Assembly: GCF_030341905.1 (NCBI RefSeq)
Contig: NZ_JATAAF010000020.1
Coordinates: 1 to 48,296, forward strand
DNA from: Porticoccus sp. W117
GTDB taxonomy: Bacteria > Pseudomonadota > Gammaproteobacteria > Pseudomonadales > Porticoccaceae
Direction of reading: 5' to 3'
Length of the DNA: 48,296 nt
A program made the position numbers and the translations under genes. Positions 42,379 through 48,296 of this stretch are shown one piece after another. Numbering within the stretch: position 1 is the first letter of the stretch; every line of letters begins with the position of its first letter. The notes beneath the pieces were generated by a model that was given only the letters and a program-made list of their open reading frames with translations, made no database searches and had not been told where the DNA came from.

Positions 42379-42418
42379 AAAAAATGTGGGCACCCTGAAT
42401 GGTGTTCAGGAATGCCCA
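42379..42418 (-). terminator. Hairpin with T-run between receptor and operon
   Basis: Minus-strand stem: TGGGCA (42418-42413) and CCTGAA (42410-42405) pair with TTCAGG (42399-42394) and TGCCCA (42392-42387) around a 5-base loop with a small internal bulge. It is followed by TTTTTT at 42384-42379, 15 bases before the next start codon. It fits an intrinsic terminator for the receptor mRNA, or an attenuator that lets part of the transcripts through. Confidence 0.75.
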
Positions 42419-42523
42419 GCTATTTATCTGTTATTTGAATGAGTTAGTAGCCAATCAACTATCGAATTTAGTCAACTATTAGCCTCTATTCGGATAGCTG
42501 ATCAGCTATTAACAAGACGGCTT

Positions 42524-45500
42524 TTAAAAACTTTTTCTAAAAGTCAGGGTATAGCGACGCAAACGAACATCACCAAAAGCACTAAAATCACCAGCACTTG
42601 GCGAGGTTGATGGCCGAATAGCCGGCACCTTGTCAAAAACATTTTGAATACCAAAGCGAACCTCCATACCATCAAACAGGCCGCCCGCAACGTCTTCCAA
42701 TCCTACGAACCGGTATACCGCATTCAGGTCGTGGTATACCTCCGAATTTATGGTGTCTGTGCCATGCAAGCGCACCTGAGTATCAATTCCAAAATCAGAA
42801 GTTCCGCTGCTATACACAAAGTAATCATCGTAATACTGGAAATTCCAACCTAATGACCAATCTCTGAGGGGGCTGTCCCAGGTTACGCCACCGTTACCTC
42901 TCCACTCCAAAGCTCCGCGATCAAAACCAACGGAATCCAGCGTTTCATCTTCTGGTGCAATTTGTGATTCAAGATGGGCAACATAGGTGGCTGCGAGATA
43001 GACTCGAAAATCACCAAAGTTTTCAGTATTAATATCTTGATCCAGGCGAATATCTACCGACTCAGATGAAGATTCAGCAAGGTTAATAGCTGAGCGATCC
43101 ACAGAAAGAATCTGCCCTCCCGTAAATCCAGCGGCTATATCTTCAGGTGTTAACTCCGCGCGCACTACTCGTCCCGGGAAGCTGTCTTCCAGCTCCAGAA
43201 GCTGAGCACCGGTGATTCCACGAACTTCATTGGTTTTATCAATCAGTGTGTAATCCACTGACAGCCTGAAGTTAGGCAAGAACTCAGGTGTAAGAATAAT
43301 CCCCGCAGACCAGCTATCCGATTCTTCAGCAACAAGATCGGGGTTCCCCGCTGAACGTACTGGAATGAAAGCACTGGAAAACTGACCTCCCCTTTTGGGA
43401 TCAAATCCACCAAAGAAACCACTGGGGGTTTCTATAGGAAATATTTGGCTAACCGAGGGGGGCAGAAAACCAGTTCCGTAGCTTGCGCGCAGGAGAATAT
43501 TATTATTGATTACGTATCGAATACCTGCCGTAAAGTCCGTTGATGAAAATTCATTTGTTACTGTATCTACCGGATCAACGACATCATTTCGAGAATCAAC
43601 CTGTATGGAGTCAAATGCGGAAGGCGATTCAGTTTCATAGGAGTCATAGCGAGCCGAGAGTTGAAAGTCCAGCTCTTGAACACCTGGAATGCTGTTCTTA
43701 CTGGAAATCAACGGAAACAGTGCTTCCAAGTAGACACTGTCTGTCGATTGGCCACGCTCTGGGGTAAATCTTGTGGAAAGCTCTCCAGGAGGAAGTGAGG
43801 TAAAATTAATGGAATCAGTAAATGACCCCTCCATTGTTTCATCCCGAGTTTCAATCAACGCTGAAACATTGATAGCACCAGCGGGCAGATCCCACGCTGG
43901 GCCAGATACCCTCACAGCCGCATTCTTTAATGTGGTATCTCTAGGCCCAATGAACGAGTTTGGAGACAAATACGCAAACTGCGAAAGATCCAGAGGAAAA
44001 GCGGTGGTATCTCTGAACACATCCAAGGAACCATCTCTAACAGCAGCTGTGACCTGGCCCAGGTTGAAACCGACAAAGGTTCCGATAGATTCAGTAGATG
44101 CACGGCTCCAATTGTAATCAGCCGTCAGATGCCAATCATTTGGTAGATTGATTGTCGTTCCACCGACAAGTTGTAAGCTATCGTTAGTCGCTTCACTATC
44201 AAATACCGGCCCAATTGCTGGGTAGCTGACGGCTACAGTTTGTTGAAATGGATTACCCGGACTACCAGCGAAAATTAGCTGAGTAGTCGGTACAGCAAAG
44301 TTTCGATCCTGTCCTTCATTGCTATTAAAAGTAGCATCTAAAAACACCTCAATGTCAGGCGTAAACTCACGACGCACCGACAATGAAATACTCTCGGTTT
44401 TTGGGGACTGAACTAAAGGTCTGCCCAACCCTTCAAAATCCTGAGAAGGTTGTGTATTAAATTGGCCAGCATTATCTATCAGACCCTGCCCACCATCAGA
44501 CCCTACCCCTTCGTAGCCAAAGGGCACAAATGTCATAGTGCTACCTAATGGAGTTCCATCAAGTAGAGTTAAATCCCCTGCCAAGGAGCGAATATTCGTT
44601 GTTGCGCCTTGAAAGGGAAAAAAGCTACCAAATACTGCGTCAGGGTCATTTTCCAGTGCCAATGCAAAGCTTTGTTCCGCAAATGGGCGGTCCCCTCTAA
44701 GAAGTTCATTAGATTCAGACATACTGGCAGATATCAATACGTTGGTTTTTCCATCTTCCAAGGAAAAACCGTAACTTCCACCAATTCTCTGATCACCCAA
44801 GTTGCCTTGAAAGGTGTCGTTGTATTCGACCTGGATTTCGCCACCCACATAGTCTCTGCGAGTAATGATGTTGATTACACCGCCTGTAGCTCCACCTCCA
44901 TAGATACCGGAAGCTGTTGAAGGCAATATCTCAATGCGCTCGATTGAACTCAGTGGAATCCCGTTGACATCTGCTTGCTGAAACTCTGAGCCAAAGTTGA
45001 TACGAGGAGCTCGACGACCATTGACAAGTATCAAAGTCTGATCAGCACCAAGGCCTCGAAGATTAATTTCACTGGCGTTACCAATTGGAGTACCCAGGTC
45101 ACCGAATGAGGTAAACTGCTGGCGCGAGCCCTGAGATGTGTTTTGCGTCAGGCGAGTACGGAAAAAATCTTCCAGATTTGAGGCCATCGAAGACTGGATA
45201 TCTTCAGCTGTAAAAATGGTGTATGGCTGGGCATCATCGTCAAAGCGGCGCACGCCCACATTACGGGTACCCGTCACTACAATTTCGGTTAGACCACGCC
45301 TTTCTTTGGCGCTTTCTTCTTCTTTTTTGTAAACCTCTTTATCGCGCAAGGCATTTATATTATTGATGTTTTTATCGTCGCCCTTTGATGATTCGTTACT
45401 TTCGGCGCCAGAAGTTGATTTTGACTCTTCTTCAAGAGTCGCGGCATAGGATTTGCCAACTACGAGGGTTCCATCCTTAATAAAGCGATACTCGATACCA

Positions 45501-45766
45501 GCCTCACTGAGCAATAGTTCAATCGCTTGTTCTTTTGTGTAAACCCCCTCAAAGCCCTTTGTGGATTTACCTTTAAGCTCTGAGCTTGCAAACAAAACCT
45601 CTGCACCGCTCTGCAGCCCATAATCGTTCAGTGCTGTAGCCAGGTTTTGCGCTTCAATATCAAATTCAATTTTTTTTGAATCTTGAGCAAATACCGACCC
45701 GTGGTACAAAGTAGCCGCTGCACAACTGGCAGCAATCACTGCTTTGGCTAGTTTGGTTTTCTTCAT
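42524..45766 (-). CDS. TonB-dependent outer-membrane receptor with N-terminal STN signalling domain
   Basis: 1080 residues from ATG 45766 (MKKTKLAKAVIAASC, signal peptide ending near VFAQ). The STN domain at about 30-100 (FDIEAQNLATALNDYGLQSG) is the part that contacts FecR in cell-surface signalling. A charged linker of about 60 residues follows. The plug domain starts at TEIVVTGTRNVGVRRF and has NLRGLGADQTLILVNGRRAP. The barrel ends with the terminal phenylalanine RRYTLTFRKSF. The substrate is unknown: the plug/barrel style (VTGTR, GLG...LVNGRR) is that of large receptors used for carbohydrates, peptides or siderophores. It is 312 bases downstream of fecR, with a promoter presumably in that gap. 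Confidence 0.95.
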   Translation of the reverse strand: MKKTKLAKAVIAASCAAATLYHGSVFAQDSKKIEFDIEAQNLATALNDYGLQSGAEVLFASSELKGKSTKGFEGVYTKEQAIELLLSEAGIEYRFIKDGTLVVGKSYAATLEEESKSTSGAESNESSKGDDKNINNINALRDKEVYKKEEESAKERRGLTEIVVTGTRNVGVRRFDDDAQPYTIFTAEDIQSSMASNLEDFFRTRLTQNTSQGSRQQFTSFGDLGTPIGNASEINLRGLGADQTLILVNGRRAPRINFGSEFQQADVNGIPLSSIERIEILPSTASGIYGGGATGGVINIITRRDYVGGEIQVEYNDTFQGNLGDQRIGGSYGFSLEDGKTNVLISASMSESNELLRGDRPFAEQSFALALENDPDAVFGSFFPFQGATTNIRSLAGDLTLLDGTPLGSTMTFVPFGYEGVGSDGGQGLIDNAGQFNTQPSQDFEGLGRPLVQSPKTESISLSVRREFTPDIEVFLDATFNSNEGQDRNFAVPTTQLIFAGSPGNPFQQTVAVSYPAIGPVFDSEATNDSLQLVGGTTINLPNDWHLTADYNWSRASTESIGTFVGFNLGQVTAAVRDGSLDVFRDTTAFPLDLSQFAYLSPNSFIGPRDTTLKNAAVRVSGPAWDLPAGAINVSALIETRDETMEGSFTDSINFTSLPPGELSTRFTPERGQSTDSVYLEALFPLISSKNSIPGVQELDFQLSARYDSYETESPSAFDSIQVDSRNDVVDPVDTVTNEFSSTDFTAGIRYVINNNILLRASYGTGFLPPSVSQIFPIETPSGFFGGFDPKRGGQFSSAFIPVRSAGNPDLVAEESDSWSAGIILTPEFLPNFRLSVDYTLIDKTNEVRGITGAQLLELEDSFPGRVVRAELTPEDIAAGFTGGQILSVDRSAINLAESSSESVDIRLDQDINTENFGDFRVYLAATYVAHLESQIAPEDETLDSVGFDRGALEWRGNGGVTWDSPLRDWSLGWNFQYYDDYFVYSSGTSDFGIDTQVRLHGTDTINSEVYHDLNAVYRFVGLEDVAGGLFDGMEVRFGIQNVFDKVPAIRPSTSPSAGDFSAFGDVRLRRYTLTFRKSF

Positions 45767-46078
45767 CTTTTCCCACCCCATCTAGTTTTTTAGTTTACAT
45801 GTGCTGTAAAAAGCACTCGACTGGTCTCAAAGAGATTCGTCACAGTTACTAAGACGTAAGCTGAAGAAAATCCTTCGCATAAATGTAAAACTTTTTTTAA
45901 AAGCATAGGTGAGAATGAATCACCAGGGACGGCAAACGCAGAAAAACTGTGAGAATACAGGACAAGAACCGCCTGAGTGACAGGCAGACTTACAATCGAG
46001 AATTGCAGCTAGAGGCAGATAGTCTCAGCTATTGAATAGACAAATTAATGCGAAAGTAGGCGTGACAGGGAATTTGAT
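45767..46078. other. Intergenic region between fecR and the receptor gene
   Basis: 312 bases without a gene. The part next to the receptor (45767-45890) is where an ECF-sigma promoter is expected; minus-strand GTGACGAATC and CAGTCGAGTG (about 45845-45815) are possible box-like sequences, but I cannot name a consensus. An A-rich block (GTAAAACTTTTTTTAAAAGC, about 45885-45905) could bend DNA or terminate transcription. No sRNA or hairpin stands out. Confidence 0.4.
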
Positions 46079-47122
46079 TTACTCACGCCAAACAAGAGTG
46101 GATTCATTAGAGCCAGATCGACTGATTGTGACTGGATGCAGAACCTCTAGCGCATTGACAAAGGTTGACGTTCTGCCCGCACTGAACACGCCACTAACCT
46201 TGATTGCTCTAAGGCGCTGATCATCACCGAGTACCAGCTTCTGCGTGCTGTAGCGGTTTATCTCTTCAATGGCTTCAACAAGCCCTTTTTCATTAAAAAC
46301 CAACCTTCCGGTGCGCCAGCTGGTTTCTACATCAGTATCGGTGGTTTCAACTTCAGGAATTTTGCCTAATTCAGCAACCAAGCGTTCGCCAGCCTTTAAA
46401 CGAACCTTTCTTGCCGCAGGGATTTCGGGCTGCAGAGACACTGGAGGTATATCACCAACTTCTACACTGCCTTCTACCAGAGTAACCTGAACCAGGTTTT
46501 CATCACGAATTCGTACATCAAAAACAGTTCCCAGCGCCAACACTTCTTTGCCACTGGCGATCACGGAAAATGGACGGCTGAAATCCTTAGCCACATCGAA
46601 GTATCCCTGCCCACGGATAAGGTTTATCCTGCGCTTCTGCTCGGAATAGTCGATTTCTATACGAGAGTCGGTGTTCAAAGTGACTACCGAGCCATCAGAA
46701 AGGGTCACGGCAGAACGCTCGCCCACTACTGTTTCGTAAGCCTCAATAGAAGCGACCACAGGCTCACCTGGCAGCTCACCTCCAATAAATGTTGATGCAT
46801 TCCAAACACTTACTGCCGCAACCAGCGAGGCTGCTACTGCAGCTATTCGAACGTTTTTTCTACGCCACCAGCTGAGCTGCGTATCCGTGCGAGCCTGTTT
46901 AAGCATATCTTGTATTGCTGCATCGCCAGACAGGCGATCCGCCATACTGTTATGCAGTTGCATGAGATTGAAAGCCCGCTCATTGGCTGGGCTCTTCGCT
47001 TTCCAGGCTTCAAACTCAAGACGGTCTGTAGGCGTGCAATCATCAGACGACAAGCGCACTAGCCAATATGCAGCTATATCGTTGACGCTATCTTCGAGCT
47101 CTTTTCGATACCCGTCACTCAT
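46079..47122 (-). CDS. FecR-family anti-sigma factor/signal transducer
   Basis: 347 residues from ATG 47122 (GGTGAG upstream); a GTG three codons earlier is also open. The N-terminal DUF4880-like region (AAYWLVRLSSDDCTPTDRLE, EFEAWKAKSPANERAFNLM) binds the sigma factor in the cytoplasm. One membrane helix is near 80-100 (IAAVAASLVAAVSVW). The periplasmic FecR domain has VVGERSAVTLSDGSVVTLN and a beta-rich body, and the C-terminal part has VSGVFSAGRTSTFVNALE, similar to an STN partner fold. It overlaps the sigma gene by 8 bases, and the receptor with the matching STN domain is next. Together they form a Fec/Fpv-like signalling unit. Confidence 0.94.
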   Translation of the reverse strand: MSDGYRKELEDSVNDIAAYWLVRLSSDDCTPTDRLEFEAWKAKSPANERAFNLMQLHNSMADRLSGDAAIQDMLKQARTDTQLSWWRRKNVRIAAVAASLVAAVSVWNASTFIGGELPGEPVVASIEAYETVVGERSAVTLSDGSVVTLNTDSRIEIDYSEQKRRINLIRGQGYFDVAKDFSRPFSVIASGKEVLALGTVFDVRIRDENLVQVTLVEGSVEVGDIPPVSLQPEIPAARKVRLKAGERLVAELGKIPEVETTDTDVETSWRTGRLVFNEKGLVEAIEEINRYSTQKLVLGDDQRLRAIKVSGVFSAGRTSTFVNALEVLHPVTISRSGSNESTLVWRE

Positions 47123-47627
47123 TTCGCTCACCGAATACCTGACTGATCTTTTTAGCCGCCTTCATCAAATGCCTGTCAACTGCACTCTCTGAGATACCCA
47201 TTCGTTTCCCGACGTCCTTCCTTTTCATGCCATCTACTCGGCACAGCAAATAGATTTGGCGAGTCTCTACAGCTAACTCATCCAAAGCACGAAGCAGGCA
47301 ATTAAGTTCATCCCTACTTCCTAAGACGTTCTCCGGCGAGAAAACTTCGGGGGAATGAACAGAATCTTCGTATTCCACATGAAATTTGTCGCCGCGGGAC
47401 TCTTTTTTGCGCAACACATCAACCCAGACATTAGATGCAGTTCGCATCAGATAGGCTTCTGGATTGTCAATTTCGCCCTTCCTCGAACTGGCAGCAAGCC
47501 TTGTGAACACGTCTTGGGCCAGATCCTCTGCCTGTTCCGGAGACGCACCACGCCGCTGGAAGTACCGCTTCAGAGCGTTACCATAATCACGGGCATACTG
47601 CTCCAAAGGTTCTACAGCCTTAGACAT
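47115..47627 (-). CDS. ECF RNA polymerase sigma factor (FecI-like)
   Basis: 170 residues from ATG 47627; the frame is open for 32 more codons with other possible starts (ATG 47666, ATG 47699), and none has a clear ribosome site. Region 2 is seen in ALKRYFQRRGASPEQAEDLA and QDVFTRLA, and region 4 in QIYLLCRVDGMKRKDVGKRM with ISESAVDRHLMKAA. It has the FecI-group features and is followed by fecR with overlap. It should direct RNA polymerase to the receptor promoter, and perhaps to the downstream operon, once FecR is signalled by the occupied receptor. Confidence 0.93.
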   Translation of the reverse strand: MSKAVEPLEQYARDYGNALKRYFQRRGASPEQAEDLAQDVFTRLAASSRKGEIDNPEAYLMRTASNVWVDVLRKKESRGDKFHVEYEDSVHSPEVFSPENVLGSRDELNCLLRALDELAVETRQIYLLCRVDGMKRKDVGKRMGISESAVDRHLMKAAKKISQVFGERNE

Positions 47628-47820
47628 ATCGGTTTGACCGTCTATTAATCTGCGCTTGTCCTGCATACATTCTGTACTAACTGCGGGGTTACTGCTCATG
47701 AAGGGGGAAAGACTATATGCCAAAGTATTAACAACGGCAATATAAGTAAATAGCAGTAGATACCTGCGAAATCAGTTTATATAGATTTTCAATATCCCTG
47801 AAACTGGTCTTTAACAACCA

Positions 47821-47848
47821 ATAACAGGGAAGGAAAATTCCCTGTTAT
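47821..47848. promoter_or_regulatory. Inverted repeat ATAACAGGGAA-n6-TTCCCTGTTAT
   Basis: Perfect 11-base arms (47821-47831, 47838-47848) upstream of the sigma gene. The core CAGGGA recurs in a second inverted repeat 84 bases away and as single TCCCTG or ACCCTG sites at about 47800 and 47966. It may be an operator or part of a terminator. There is no T-run directly after it. Confidence 0.5.
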
Positions 47849-47931
47849 AAAACAGATAAATTTTAGGAAAAGCCGCACTATCAGTGGCATTCAGGGGGTT
47901 AAGCGCTCTAATAATTATCAAAATCCAATTA

Positions 47932-47962
47932 TTTCCCTGTAAATCGATAATTTACAGGGAAA
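47932..47962. promoter_or_regulatory. Inverted repeat TTTCCCTGTAAAT-n5-ATTTACAGGGAAA
   Basis: Perfect 13-base arms with a 5-base centre (CGATA), lying between the sigma gene and the repeat at 48010. It shares the core TTCCCTGT with the inverted repeat at 47821-47848. Both are too AT-rich and too similar to be chance pairs in 150 bases, and a dimeric regulator binding site is one reading. Confidence 0.5.
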
Positions 47963-48009
47963 AATACCCTGATATGGCCTGGAGACTAGCTAGCTGCTGA
48001 CTGCCAGCA

Positions 48010-48167
48010 CCGCCACACGTAAAAGCCCCCCCCAAACGGGTGGCCTTTTTAGTCTGGCGGAGGGATGGTTGTGATTCGAGCCCTCCGGTTCACAAAATGG
48101 CAGGACAGCCATTTTGGGCGTCGCAGCGTAGCGAAGACGGCCCGCAGGGCCGAGGGCCATGGATGGC
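48010..48167. repeat. 158-bp tRNA-adjacent repeat, copy 2
   Basis: Matches 23374-23532 in direct orientation, starting with CCGCCACACG, which in copy 1 is the last part of tRNA-Ser. Bases 48055-48167 are almost identical to copy 1; the terminator stem in front has decayed (AAAAGCCCCCCCC). No tRNA lies next to this copy. It marks the right edge of the AT-rich block, 28 bases before an IS element. Confidence 0.85.
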
Positions 48168-48195
48168 TCTGACCTTTCCCCCGCAATTAGCACCA

Positions 48196-48296
48196 TGACC
48201 CCGGTGAGATTTCCAGTTAACCTACCGGGATGGAGAACTCACAATGAAGAAACGTTTTACCGAAGAACAAATCATCCGCGCCATCAAAGAGCATGA
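48196..48296 (+). mobile_element. Left end of an IS3-family insertion sequence (partial)
   Basis: Begins with TGACCCCGGTGAGATTTCC, a plausible terminal inverted repeat (IS3 elements start with TG). The start of orfA follows after 48 bases. The right end is outside the window, so the inverted repeat and target duplication cannot be checked. Confidence 0.7.
48244..48296 (+). CDS. IS3-family transposase OrfA, N-terminal fragment
   Basis: ATG 48244 opens MKKRFTEEQIIRAIKEH, the standard start of OrfA in the IS407 group of IS3 elements, before the window ends. OrfA carries a helix-turn-helix that binds the inverted repeats, and the active OrfAB is made by frameshifting. A GGATGGAG ribosome site lies 8 bases before the ATG. 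Whether the element is intact cannot be seen. Confidence 0.85.
   Translation, partial: MKKRFTEEQIIRAIKEH

Larger units (their letters stand above)
47724..48009. other. AT-rich intergenic region upstream of the sigma gene
   Basis: About 286 bases, strongly AT-rich, with no supported gene. It contains the two CAGGGA inverted repeats and should hold the promoter of the sigma-fecR pair; I see no convincing -35/-10 pair. It ends at the start of the second tRNA-adjacent repeat. Confidence 0.6.

Noticed and set aside
23588-47627. Lasso-peptide catabolism cluster (FecI/FecR/TonB receptor plus isopeptidase)
   Set aside because: The signalling trio fits, but the peptidase is an M16 metalloenzyme and not a prolyl-oligopeptidase-like isopeptidase, and no precursor peptide or cyclase is present.
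23374-48167. Prophage or classical integrative element
   Set aside because: The flanking tRNA-end repeats suggest integration, but no integrase, structural phage genes or conjugation genes are found between them.
47990-48196. 68-codon minus-strand frame in the second repeat copy
   Set aside because: It is contained almost wholly in the dispersed repeat, has no ribosome site, and its counterpart in copy 1 is not preserved as a gene.

Overview
The window is a gammaproteobacterial chromosome segment. Positions 362 to 23205 hold housekeeping genes in close to the order I recall from Pseudomonas: comEC-exbB-exbD-msbA-lpxK-kdsB-ptp-murB, acpP-fabG-fabD-plsX-rpmF-yceD, maf, HAD phosphatase-rluC and rne. 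Pseudomonadales or Cellvibrionales fits best. I cannot name a genus from sequence alone.

Layout. (1) 1-361: AT-rich left edge with the start of a truncated minus-strand gene, an attC-like core and short TTATCGGGCC repeats. (2) 362-10032, minus: AlkB-type dioxygenase, then envelope genes for peptidoglycan (murB), KDO activation (kdsB), lipid A (lpxK, msbA), an ExbB/ExbD pair and comEC. (3) 10209-12919: patatin-like lipase and small accessory genes (GNAT, DUF2288, GIY-YIG). (4) 13097-17131, minus: fatty-acid synthesis block; acpP ends it with its own terminator and no fabF follows. (5) 17222-23205: maf, HAD phosphatase, rluC, then rne with a strong predicted promoter and a leader of about 575 nt. 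(6) 23289-23379: tRNA-Ser(UGA), followed by a long hairpin and a 159-bp repeat. (7) 23588-47627, all minus and visibly more AT-rich by eye: ECF sigma factor, FecR anti-sigma, a TonB receptor with a signalling STN domain, a secreted protein with two degenerate retropepsin-like domains plus TPRs, a membrane protein with a Ser/Gln-rich tail, a VWA protein, a 2143-residue periplasmic TPR protein, MoxR ATPase, DUF58 protein, BatA-like membrane protein and an exported M16 peptidase. (8) 48010-48296: a second copy of the post-tRNA repeat, then the left end of an IS3-family element.

The most interesting part is block 7. Sigma, anti-sigma and STN receptor form a standard cell-surface signalling module. 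The genes downstream form a near-continuous operon with start/stop overlaps of 1 or 4 bases and look like a Bat/MoxR-type envelope machine with a protease at the end. A hairpin with a T-run sits between receptor and operon and could attenuate it. I infer that the receptor senses or imports a substrate, probably a peptide or protein, that the envelope machine and the peptidase handle. No substrate is visible. The block lies between two copies of the tRNA-adjacent repeat, which suggests a mobile or exchangeable cassette, although no integrase is present in the window.

Several families of dispersed palindromic repeats lie between the housekeeping genes. In at least two cases (lpxK, HAD phosphatase) the repeat supplies the 3' end of the coding sequence.
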